Below, piece by piece: positions 18,878 through 26,489 of a DNA stretch of 64,000 nt (position 1 is the first letter of the stretch; each line of letters starts with the position of its first letter). Both the position numbers and the translations under genes were made by a program. Under the pieces are notes generated by a model. That model saw nothing but the letters and a program-made list of their open reading frames with translations, was not told the DNA's origin and made no database searches. This stretch comes from Caballeronia hypogeia (GTDB lineage Bacteria; Pseudomonadota; Gammaproteobacteria; Burkholderiales; Burkholderiaceae), in the NCBI RefSeq assembly GCF_001544875.2, contig NZ_FCOA02000019.1:85774-149773 (forward strand), written 5' to 3'.

Positions 18878-20413
18878 TCAATAGACGTAGCCCGCCGCGC
18901 CGACGAGACGCGGTTCGGATGCGGACGGCTGCGCGCCGGCCTTGCGCTGGAAGCTGTATTCGACATCGCTCGACGGCGAGATCAGCGAATCGAGCGGCGA
19001 GCGCAGCTTCGCGGGATCGGTCGGCTCGACGAGATACGGCGTCACCATGATCACCAGCTCGGTCTTGTTGTTCTGATAGTTCGACGACGAAAACAGCTTG
19101 CCGAGCACCGGAATCGAGCCGATGCCGGGCACCTGCGCCACGATATCGGTGGTGTTGCTCTGCAGAAGACCGCCGATCGCGAAGCTCTGGCCGCTCGCCA
19201 GCTCAACCGTCGTGTCGGCGCGGCGCACGGAGAGGCCCGGCACGGTCACGCCGCCGGTGGTCACGCTCGCGGTGGTGTCGATCTGGCTCACTTCCGGGCG
19301 CACCTTGAGGCTGATGCGGCGCTCGTTCAGCACGGTCGGCGTGAAGTCGAGCTTGACGCCGAACTGCTTGAATTCGACCGTGATCGCACCGTTGGTCTGC
19401 GAGACCGGAATCGGGAATTCGCCGCCCGCGAGGAAGCTCGCGGTCTGGCCGGACATGGCCACCAGGTTCGGCTCCGCGAGCACGGTGAGCAGGCCTTCCT
19501 GATTGAGCGCGTCGATGAGCGCGCGGATATCGGTGTTGCCGGTCTTGAAGCCCGTCAGGAATGAGAACGCGTTGTTGGTCGGCAGATTCACCGGATAGGT
19601 GATGCCGCCCGAACCGTTGGCGATCGGCTGATTCAGGTTCAGGATCGAGCGGCCGCTGAACAGGCCCCCCAGCCAGTTGCCCGAGGTGCCGAGCGCCTGC
19701 CAGTTGATGCCGAGCTGCTGCGTCACGTTGCGGTCCACTTCCGTGATGCGCACGCGCAACTGAACCTGCAGCGGCCGGTCGATCGTCATGCGGTTGATCA
19801 GCACCTCGTGCTCGCTGAGAAACGGCGTGACGGCCTGGACGATCGCATCGGCATCCGATGAATTCGGTACCTGGCCGGACAGCAGCAGCGAGCCCTGGCT
19901 CGATGTCGCCTGCACGTTCAGGTTCGGAAAGCGCGCCGAGAGCATGTTGCGCAGGGTCATCATGTCGCGCGCGACGATCACGGTGCGCTGCAGCAGCGTC
20001 TTGTTGCCCGGACCGAGCACATAGAGGGTCGTCGTACCGGACTTCTTGCCGAGCACGAACACGGTTTTCGGCGACGGCACGTGCACGTCGGCGATGGCGG
20101 GATCGGCCACGAACACGGAGGTGGCGTCTTCCGGCAGGCGCAGCATCGTGCCCTTGCCGGCGTCGAGCGTCAGCGCCCCCTGCCCGATTTCCACGCCTGG
20201 CGCCGCGACCGCGGTGCGCTGATACATGGGATTGCGCACGCGCGCCTGCGCGATCTGCATTTGCGCGGCCGTGGCGTCTTGCACGGACGTGGCCGGCATG
20301 ACCGGCTGCGCCGCCTGAGCGGATACGGACCACGCCAGCAGCACGCCGGCGCACGCGAGCGCGATTCGCGCGCCCCGTCTTTCGATGCTGCTGAAGTCCA
20401 ACTGCGTTCTCAT
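18878..20413 (-). CDS. rcpA: Tad secretin RcpA (CpaC)
   Basis: A 511-residue outer-membrane secretin that forms the pilus exit pore. Signal peptide to about residue 35 (VSAQA), N-terminal pilus/secretin domain with FVADPAIADVHVPSPKTVFV, a BON-like part, then the secretin barrel with LAEPNLVAMSGQTASFLAGG and VPGIGSIPVLGKLF near the end. The frame stays open far upstream, but ATG 20413 gives the signal peptide and the usual family length. It lies 89 bp after cpaB and 10 bp before the lipoprotein gene. Confidence 0.93.
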   Translation of the reverse strand: MRTQLDFSSIERRGARIALACAGVLLAWSVSAQAAQPVMPATSVQDATAAQMQIAQARVRNPMYQRTAVAAPGVEIGQGALTLDAGKGTMLRLPEDATSVFVADPAIADVHVPSPKTVFVLGKKSGTTTLYVLGPGNKTLLQRTVIVARDMMTLRNMLSARFPNLNVQATSSQGSLLLSGQVPNSSDADAIVQAVTPFLSEHEVLINRMTIDRPLQVQLRVRITEVDRNVTQQLGINWQALGTSGNWLGGLFSGRSILNLNQPIANGSGGITYPVNLPTNNAFSFLTGFKTGNTDIRALIDALNQEGLLTVLAEPNLVAMSGQTASFLAGGEFPIPVSQTNGAITVEFKQFGVKLDFTPTVLNERRISLKVRPEVSQIDTTASVTTGGVTVPGLSVRRADTTVELASGQSFAIGGLLQSNTTDIVAQVPGIGSIPVLGKLFSSSNYQNNKTELVIMVTPYLVEPTDPAKLRSPLDSLISPSSDVEYSFQRKAGAQPSASEPRLVGAAGYVY

Positions 20414-20502
20414 GAGATTCGATCCTGGCACTGTGCTGCCGTCACGTATTGCTGCTGTTTTTCGTCGCCGCGTGTTTCGGTTACACGCGGCGCGTTGAGT
20501 CC

Positions 20503-21450
20503 TCAACGGGTCGGCACGACCGGCAGAGGCGGTGCGCCATCCGGCGTCGGGCCAGCTTGCGCGACCGCGTCCGACTTCTCCGAGCCGCGATAGATCGTGA
20601 CCGGACGCGCGGCCGCCGCGACGTGCACCGGCCCTCCACCTGACACCGGCTTCGAGCGTGGCAGGTCGCGCACCGCGCGGGAGATGTCGCCGGCCCAGAT
20701 CGGCACGCGTTGCGAGGCCGACGCGGCCACCGCGGCGGACGCGGGTTTGTCGCGCGATTCGGTCGCAAAGCTGCGCAACGCCAGCGAGAGCGAGCCGAGA
20801 CGCGCCGCGACGGCGACGACTTCGCCCATGCGCGGCGACACTTCGAGCGTCACGGTTCGAGCGCGCGTGACGGCTTCGGCCGTGTCGCCGTTGAGCTTCG
20901 GGCGCTGGATTTCGGAGCCGACCGCGAGCACGCGCACATGCTCGACCACCGTCTCGCTCGACACGGCCAGGTCCGGCGAATCGGTGCGGCGGTCCATCTG
21001 TTGCGTGAGCAGCAGATCGACGTAATCGCCCGGCTGAATCAGGCCCGCGTTGCCGGACACGTCGTCCACCGCGACCGACACGGCGCGCATGTCGGGCTTG
21101 AGCGTGGCGGCGAGAAAGCCTGGCGCGCTCGGCAGAATGACGTCGGCGGCAGTGAGCACCGCGCCCTCTTCGACCGGATGGCGCAGCAGCGCGCCCTTGA
21201 TGTCGAGCGCGTTCGGCGCGCCGGACACGATCGCGTTGGGCGGCATCTGGTTGGCGGGCAGCGCCTTCCAGCCGAGGTCTTCGTCGCGCAGCAAGAGACC
21301 TTGCGGCAGGCTGGCGGCGCTCACCTGCACTTTCTCCGTCGTGACCGGACGGTTGGCCGGTCGCGAAGCACTCGCAACCACGACACGTACGATCAGCGCG
21401 ATAAGCAAAGCGCCGATCAGCAGCACGGCGAACTTGATGATGTTGGACAT
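20503..21450 (-). CDS. rcpC: Flp pilus assembly protein RcpC (CpaB)
   Basis: A 315-residue protein with one N-terminal membrane segment (residues 6-27) and a periplasmic SAF domain beginning at VQVSAASLPQGLLLRDEDL, followed by the RcpC-type domain (LIQPGDYVDLLLTQQ). RcpC/CpaB works with the secretin in the periplasm. The C-terminal 70 residues are Pro/Ala-rich and variable. Starts 12 bp after tadV. Confidence 0.9.
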   Translation of the reverse strand: MSNIIKFAVLLIGALLIALIVRVVVASASRPANRPVTTEKVQVSAASLPQGLLLRDEDLGWKALPANQMPPNAIVSGAPNALDIKGALLRHPVEEGAVLTAADVILPSAPGFLAATLKPDMRAVSVAVDDVSGNAGLIQPGDYVDLLLTQQMDRRTDSPDLAVSSETVVEHVRVLAVGSEIQRPKLNGDTAEAVTRARTVTLEVSPRMGEVVAVAARLGSLSLALRSFATESRDKPASAAVAASASQRVPIWAGDISRAVRDLPRSKPVSGGGPVHVAAAARPVTIYRGSEKSDAVAQAGPTPDGAPPLPVVPTR

Positions 21451-21462
21451 GAGCGCGCCTTC

Positions 21463-21990
21463 CTAATGGGTCGCAGGGTTCGCAAGGTTCGCGAAGTAAG
21501 GCAGGAGCGCCGGGAGCACGATCACGGCGCCACCGCCGAGCGCGAGGGCTACGCCGTACGGAACGCCGCGTGCGCCGGAGAACATCGCGAGCGCCCTCAT
21601 CGGCATGAGACGCTGCACGGGATTCATGGAGCGCGTCGCGAGACTGACCAGGGACACGAGGGTCCCGATCACGGAAATCAGAGTCAGGGCGGGCAGCGAC
21701 AAGGCGAGGCCGGCCCAGAGAAAGATAACGGAGGCGAGTTTCGCGTCGCCTCCGCCCAGCATCCTTGCCGCGAACAACACGGCGCAGACCAGGAATACGC
21801 CAAGGGCGAGCAGCAGATGAACGATGACATCGTCGACCGGCATTTTGCGGGCAAGCGCGTCGACGAAGAAGAGCGCACCGACGGCCAGCACGATTTTGGT
21901 CGGCAGGCGTCGGGCGCGTACGTCGATGACCGCGAGCCATAACAGCGCGCAGAGCACGATCAGGCGAATGGCAAGAGACAGAAGCTGCAC
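21463..21990 (-). CDS. tadV: Prepilin peptidase TadV (CpaA), A24 aspartic protease
   Basis: A 175-residue integral membrane protease of the short A24A type, without the N-terminal methylase domain of PilD. The catalytic Asp pair is Asp23 (AVIDVRARRLP) and Asp82 (MLGGGDAKL). It should cleave the Flp prepilin and the TadE-type pseudopilins of this locus. Lies 76 bp after flp, a gap that often holds a partial terminator to boost pilin expression; no clear one is seen here. Confidence 0.92.
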   Translation of the reverse strand: MQLLSLAIRLIVLCALLWLAVIDVRARRLPTKIVLAVGALFFVDALARKMPVDDVIVHLLLALGVFLVCAVLFAARMLGGGDAKLASVIFLWAGLALSLPALTLISVIGTLVSLVSLATRSMNPVQRLMPMRALAMFSGARGVPYGVALALGGGAVIVLPALLPYFANLANPATH

Positions 21991-22066
21991 GATGGTCTTG
22001 TTATTAGAAGTAGGCGGTTTGATCCTTGATTACGGACGCGAAACGCCCGAACTGAAGTGGATCGCC

Positions 22067-22240
22067 TTACTGCTGAGCGCTCACTTTCGAGAACATGCTG
22101 TTGAACACCCCGGTGAAGCCGTTGGTGAACACAGTGCTCAGACCCGCCAGGGCAACGACGATGATGCCTGCCAGAACCGCATATTCCATCGCGCTGACAC
22201 CGCGCTCGTCGCGCACGAATGCCTTCATGAGTTTGCGCAT
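22067..22240 (-). CDS. flp: Flp-type pilin (type IVc major pilin)
   Basis: A 57-residue prepilin. The leader MRKLMKAFVRDERG is cut after Gly14; the mature protein begins VSAMEYAVLAGIIVVALAGL with the Flp hallmark Glu-Tyr at +5/+6 and one hydrophobic helix. AAGGAAG lies 5 bp before the ATG. It is first in the tad locus and the only pilin gene there. A sigma-28-type promoter lies about 150 bp upstream. Confidence 0.93.
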   Translation of the reverse strand: MRKLMKAFVRDERGVSAMEYAVLAGIIVVALAGLSTVFTNGFTGVFNSMFSKVSAQQ

Positions 22241-22344
22241 TTTTCTTCCTTCAAAGGTTTGAGTAGGTGTGGACCCGGCAAAAAAGGACTACCGGGCAGG
22301 ACACATCCTAGCCATTTCGGGAAGGAATAACTTCGCGAATTAGC

Positions 22345-22358
22345 GGCCAAAAATGGCC
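22345..22358 (-). other. Hairpin in the flp leader
   Basis: GGCCA-AAAA-TGGCC, a perfect 5-bp inverted repeat inside the predicted flp leader. A second small repeat, CCCGG...CCGGG, lies about 30-50 bp before the flp start. They may shape mRNA stability or translation; there is no direct evidence of function. Confidence 0.3.
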
Positions 22359-22393
22359 TCTTTCCGAGGTTTAGAAACTCACGCGGCGCGCCC

Positions 22394-22420
22394 TTATCGG
22401 CAGAAATTCAAAAAGCTTTA
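22394..22420 (-). promoter_or_regulatory. Sigma-28 (FliA)-type promoter of flp/tad
   Basis: On the minus strand: TAAAGCTT (22420-22413), 11 bp, GCCGATAA (22401-22394). The enterobacterial FliA consensus is TAAAGTTT-N11-GCCGATAA, so 15 of 16 defined bases and the exact spacing match. The next minus-strand gene is flp. The predicted transcript would start near 22387 and have a leader of about 147 nt. Confidence 0.75.
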
Positions 22421-22702
22421 GGGAGAGGATTTTTTCTTTTTGTGTTTTTCTTGACCAATCCGGTCAGCGCCGGATGGTGCAGATGTTCCCGCAGGCATGC
22501 GGAAAACGTTTGCGGATTCTTAGGGTTCCGATTCGGAACGTGTGGCTGTTGCCGGATGATCTTCAGAACTCCGCGCGCAGCGAACATTGCGTTCGGGGCA
22601 GCGAAGTAGAAGCTTACATTTGTTTCCCCGCTTTTGTCACGCGCTTTGCGAGAGCTGCAAGGAATAAGTTATCTCGCGCCGATCCTTGCTCGCCATGCAA
22701 GG

Positions 22703-23146
22703 CTATCGTTCTTTCTTGCCGCGCCTTTCCTCGTCTTCGGGAAAGGACGGCATTTCTATGTCATCGCTCGCCGAGCGAAAGTTATCGCGCGCTTCTTGCG
22801 CGAGCTTCTCGTAGCGCTTGCGAAAAACAGCGAGTTCCTTTTCGTCGAGTTCCTCGAGATCGAGCAGCGCGTTATGCGCGCGGTCGATCGCGCGAATCAG
22901 CTCGTCGAGTTTGATCTGCATCGCGGCGGTGTCGCGGTTCTGCGTGTTCTGGATCAGGAAGACCATCAGAAACGTGACGATGGTCGTCGACGTGTTGATG
23001 ACGAGTTGCCACGTATCGCTGAAGTGAAAGAACGGCCCCGACACGCCCCACACGATCACCAGCGCGACCGCAATGACGAAGGTCGAGGCGCGCCCGGACA
23101 CTTGAGCGAGCCCATTCGAGAACCTGAGAAACCATGACGTTTTCAT
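22703..23146 (-). CDS. Low-affinity iron permease-family small membrane protein
   Basis: A 147-residue protein with two membrane helices (about 20-40 and 48-66; WQLVINTSTTIVTFLMVFLI) and a charged cytoplasmic C-terminus with the family segment QNTQNRDTAAMQIKLDELIR. Bacterial members are named after fungal Fet4 but are short, and their iron transport role is unproven. It is transcribed away from the alkA-type gene at 23206 and reads toward flp. Confidence 0.8.
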   Translation of the reverse strand: MKTSWFLRFSNGLAQVSGRASTFVIAVALVIVWGVSGPFFHFSDTWQLVINTSTTIVTFLMVFLIQNTQNRDTAAMQIKLDELIRAIDRAHNALLDLEELDEKELAVFRKRYEKLAQEARDNFRSASDDIEMPSFPEDEERRGKKER

Positions 23147-23205
23147 TCGGCGTCTCCTGAATCGTTCGTGGGACCAGGCAGGGCAGCGCGGCTAGAATAC
23201 CGCTT

Positions 23206-23778
23206 GTGAACGCCAAGCCCAAACCCATCGATTTCCACGCACCGTCCGACGAAGTCGCGAAACGCCTGATCGGCGCCATCGTGACTGTCGACGGTGTCGG
23301 CGGCCGCATCGTCGAAACGGAAGCCTACGACCGCGAAGATCCTGCCTCGCACAGCTTCTCAGGTCCGACGCCACGCAACGCAGCAATGTTCGGACCGCCC
23401 GCGCATGTCTACGTGTACCGCTCCTACGGCATTCACTGGTGCATGAATTTCGTGTGCCGCGAAGCCGGCCACGGCGCGGGAGTGCTGATCCGCGCAATCG
23501 AGCCGCTCGTGGGCATCGACATCATGCGCGAGCGGCGCGGGCTGGAACCGATCCGGCTGCTGTGCTCGGGGCCGGGGCGCGTCGCGCAGGCGCTTGGCAT
23601 CACGCACCGGAACAACGGCATGTCGCTAATGGATGCGCCGTTCCAGATCGAGCCGCCGGAAGAAGCGTTCGCCATCGTGCAGGGGCCGCGCATCGGCATC
23701 AGCAAGGCGATGGATGTGCCGTGGCGCTTCGGGCTCGCCGGATCGAAGTTCGTCAGCAAGCCCTTTCCCAAGACGTAG
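23206..23778 (+). CDS. DNA-3-methyladenine glycosylase (AAG/MPG family)
   Basis: A 190-residue base-excision repair glycosylase of the mammalian MPG fold. Key parts are GGRIVETEAYDREDPASHSF (with the catalytic Glu), NAAMFGPPAHVYVYRSYGIH and CSGPGRVAQALGI. It removes alkylated purines such as 3-methyladenine. The start is GTG at 23206. Its stop lies 3 bp from that of the convergent livK-type gene. Confidence 0.93.
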   Translation: MNAKPKPIDFHAPSDEVAKRLIGAIVTVDGVGGRIVETEAYDREDPASHSFSGPTPRNAAMFGPPAHVYVYRSYGIHWCMNFVCREAGHGAGVLIRAIEPLVGIDIMRERRGLEPIRLLCSGPGRVAQALGITHRNNGMSLMDAPFQIEPPEEAFAIVQGPRIGISKAMDVPWRFGLAGSKFVSKPFPKT

Positions 23779-23781
23779 AAC

Positions 23782-24969
23782 TCAGTCCGCCGGACGCAGC
23801 TTCTTCACTTCATCATCCGATGGCTGCACGCTCGCGCCATCGACATAGCGGAACGAAGTCATCACGCCTTTGCCGTCCTTCAGGCCCGTGACGCCGACAT
23901 ACGCGCCCATGGTCGACTGATTGTCCTGCTTGCGATACGTGATCGGCCCGAACGGCGTATCGACGGGCAAGCCCTTGAACGCGGCGGCGAGCTTGTCGGG
24001 GTCGGTGGAGCCGGCTTTCTTCAGGCCGTTGGCAAGCGACATCATCGCCGTGTAGCCGACCACCGAACCGAGGCGCGGATAGTCGTGATACTTCGCCTGA
24101 TACGCCGCGACGAACTTCTTGTTGGCGGGCGTATCGATCGAGTACCACGGATAACCCGTGACGATCCAGCCGACCGGCGCTTCCTTGCCGAGCGGATCGA
24201 GATAATCCGGCTCGCCCGTCAGCAGCGACACGACCGCGCGATCCTTGAACAGCCCGCGCGTATTGCCCTCGCGCACGAATTTGCCCAGGTCCGCGCTGAA
24301 GAGCACGTTGAAGATGGCGTCGGGCTTCGCGTCCGCCAGCGCCTGCGTGACCGCGCCGGCATCGATGTTGTTGAGCGGCGTGGCCTGCTCCGCGACGAAT
24401 TCGACATCCGGCTGCGCGGCCTTCAGCAAACGCTTGAACGTAGCCACCGCGGACTGTCCGTACTCGTAGTTCGGATACACGAGCGCCCAGCGCTTCTTCT
24501 TGAGCTTCGCGGCTTCGGGCACGAGCATCGCGACCTGCATGTAGGTGGATGGACGCAGACGATACGTGTACTTGTTGCCGTCCTGCCAGACGATCTTGTC
24601 GGTGAGCGGTTCCGCCGCGAGGAAGAAGATGCGCCGCTGCTTCGCATAGTCGGTGAGCGCGAGGCCCGTATTCGACAGATAGCCGCCGAACAGAAGCTTC
24701 ACCTGCTCGCGCGCGACGAGCTCCTGCGCGACGCGAATCGTGTCGCCGGGATTGCCGTTGTCGTCGCGCGAGATAACTTCGAGCTTCTCGCCGTTGACGC
24801 CGCCCGCTGCGTTGATTTCATCGAGCGCGAGATTCCAGCCGTTCTTGTACGGCGTGAGAAACGCGGGCACGACCTTGTAGCTGTTGATCTCGCCGATCTT
24901 GATGGTGTCGGCGTGCGCGGCGAAGCTCAAGGCTGCGGCGGCCGCCAGGATGGTGAAGCGCATCGTCAT
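23782..24969 (-). CDS. LivK-type periplasmic binding protein of an ABC transporter
   Basis: A 395-residue type I (LivK/LivJ) solute-binding protein. Signal peptide MTMRFTILAAAAALSFAAHA, mature start DTIKIGEINSYK. The fold markers ALDEINAAGGVNGEKLEVIS and NPGDTIRVAQELV are present. It is the last gene of a livHM-livG-livF-livK operon, 30 bp after livF. The ligand is unknown; such proteins bind branched amino acids, amides, urea or aromatic acids. The neighbouring polyamine-type enzymes hint at an amine or amino acid. Confidence 0.88.
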   Translation of the reverse strand: MTMRFTILAAAAALSFAAHADTIKIGEINSYKVVPAFLTPYKNGWNLALDEINAAGGVNGEKLEVISRDDNGNPGDTIRVAQELVAREQVKLLFGGYLSNTGLALTDYAKQRRIFFLAAEPLTDKIVWQDGNKYTYRLRPSTYMQVAMLVPEAAKLKKKRWALVYPNYEYGQSAVATFKRLLKAAQPDVEFVAEQATPLNNIDAGAVTQALADAKPDAIFNVLFSADLGKFVREGNTRGLFKDRAVVSLLTGEPDYLDPLGKEAPVGWIVTGYPWYSIDTPANKKFVAAYQAKYHDYPRLGSVVGYTAMMSLANGLKKAGSTDPDKLAAAFKGLPVDTPFGPITYRKQDNQSTMGAYVGVTGLKDGKGVMTSFRYVDGASVQPSDDEVKKLRPAD

Positions 24970-24999
24970 GTAGTTCTCTCCTCTTTCGACTCTTCGTTT

Positions 25000-25707
25000 T
25001 CAAACACCGAGAAACGCGCGGCGCGCGGCGTCGTCGCGGACGAAGGATTGCATCGCGCCTTCGTAACGCACCTGACCTTTCTCCAGCACATAGACGCGGT
25101 CGCTGACCAGCTCCGCGAAGTGCAGGTTCTGCTCGGACAGCAGGATCGCGAGTCCTTCACGCTTCAGTTCGAGAATCATATCGGCCATCTGCTCGACGAT
25201 CACGGGAGCCACGCCTTCCGATGGTTCATCGAGCAGCACGAGACGCGGATTGCCCATCAGCGTTCGCGATACCGTGAGCATCTGCTGCTCGCCGCCGCTC
25301 ATGCGGCTCGCGCGGCGATCACGCATCTCGCCGAGATTCGGGAACACGCGAAACAGCTTGTCCGGCGTCCATGGCGGCGCGTGCTCGCGCGGCGGCTGGC
25401 GGCCCGTGTCGAGATTCTCCATGACGGTGAGATCGCCGAACACGCGGCGATCTTCGGGCACGTAGCCAAGCCCCTTTCGCGCGATGCGATACGGCGTCAT
25501 GCCCGCAATGCTATCGTCCATGAACGAGATCGCGCCCGACACCCGAGGCAAGAGTCCCATTACCGCTTTCATCGTGGTCGATTTACCTGCGCCGTTGCGG
25601 CCCATCAGCGCGACGACTTCGCCGCGCCCGACTTCGAAGCTCACGTCGAACAGGATTTGCGCGCGACCATAGAACGCGTTCAGCGCGGCGACTTTCAGCA
25701 GGCTCAT
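25000..25707 (-). CDS. livF: LivF-type ABC transporter ATPase
   Basis: A 235-residue nucleotide-binding protein. Walker A GRNGAGKST, Q-loop region YVPEDRRVFGDLTV, signature MSGGEQQML and Walker B LVLLDEPSEGVAP are all in order. The LivF subgroup is marked by GLAILLSEQNLHFAELVSDR. ATG 25707 overlaps the livG stop (ATGA). Confidence 0.92.
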   Translation of the reverse strand: MSLLKVAALNAFYGRAQILFDVSFEVGRGEVVALMGRNGAGKSTTMKAVMGLLPRVSGAISFMDDSIAGMTPYRIARKGLGYVPEDRRVFGDLTVMENLDTGRQPPREHAPPWTPDKLFRVFPNLGEMRDRRASRMSGGEQQMLTVSRTLMGNPRLVLLDEPSEGVAPVIVEQMADMILELKREGLAILLSEQNLHFAELVSDRVYVLEKGQVRYEGAMQSFVRDDAARRAFLGV

Positions 25708-26489
25708 GCCGCATCTCCCGCATTCAAGGCCGCGCGCGGCGCGAACGATGCGCCCGTGCCGAGATAGACCTCGCGCACGCGCGGATCGTTGCGGATCGCA
25801 TCGGCGTCGCCTTGTGCGATGAGACGACCACGCGCGAACACGATCAGCCTGTCCGCGTGGGAGAACACCACGTCCATGCTGTGCTCGGTGAAGAGCACGC
25901 CGATATTGCGCTCTTTCGCCAGACGCGCGGTGAGCGACATCAGTTCGTTGCGTTCCTGCGGCGCCATGCCCGCGGTCGGTTCGTCCATCAACAAGAGCTT
26001 CGGATGATTGGCCAGCGCGATCGCCAGTTCGACGCGCTTCACGTCGCCATAAGCGAGCACCGCGCAACTGCGGCGTGCATGCGCGCTCATGCCGACGAGA
26101 TCGAGCAAGGCCATCGCTTCGTCTTCCTTCCATGACGCGACGCGGCCGAACAGGCTGAAGACACGCCGCTCGTGCGAGAGCAATGCCATCTGCACGTTTT
26201 CGAGCACGGTCATGGAATTGAAGGTCGCGGCGATCTGAAACGTGCGGCCCACGCCGAGTCGCCAGATATCGCGCGGACGCATGCCGGCGATCTCGTGACC
26301 GTCGAAACGGACTGAGCCTGAGCTCGGCGCGAGCTGGCCGTTGATCATGTTGAAGCACGTCGACTTGCCCGCGCCGTTCGGACCGATCAGCGCGAGCAGT
26401 TGTCCTGGTTCGAGTTCGAAGGACACATCGTCGACGGCTTGCACGCCATCGAACGATTTCGAAAGATGCGCAACCGATAGCAGACTCAT
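25704..26489 (-). CDS. livG: LivG-type ABC transporter ATPase
   Basis: A 261-residue nucleotide-binding protein. Walker A GPNGAGKST, LivG-type GVGRTFQIAATFNSMTVLEN, a divergent signature LAYGDVKRVELAIAL in place of LSGGQ (usual for LivG), Walker B LLLMDEPTAGMAP and switch TEHSMDVV. It is coupled by ATGA overlaps to livHM and livF. Confidence 0.92.
   Translation of the reverse strand: MSLLSVAHLSKSFDGVQAVDDVSFELEPGQLLALIGPNGAGKSTCFNMINGQLAPSSGSVRFDGHEIAGMRPRDIWRLGVGRTFQIAATFNSMTVLENVQMALLSHERRVFSLFGRVASWKEDEAMALLDLVGMSAHARRSCAVLAYGDVKRVELAIALANHPKLLLMDEPTAGMAPQERNELMSLTARLAKERNIGVLFTEHSMDVVFSHADRLIVFARGRLIAQGDADAIRNDPRVREVYLGTGASFAPRAALNAGDAA

Larger units (their letters stand above)
22241..22702. 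other. Intergenic region upstream of flp
   Basis: A 462-bp gene-free stretch between flp and the iron-permease-like gene, more AT-rich than its surroundings. It holds the sigma-28-type promoter, the two leader hairpins and, further upstream, a T-rich run around 22430-22452. No reading frame here looks coding. Confidence 0.6.

Noticed and set aside
22275..22300. CCCGG/CCGGG repeat before flp as a terminator
   Set aside because: Weak short stem and placed inside the expected flp leader, not after a gene.
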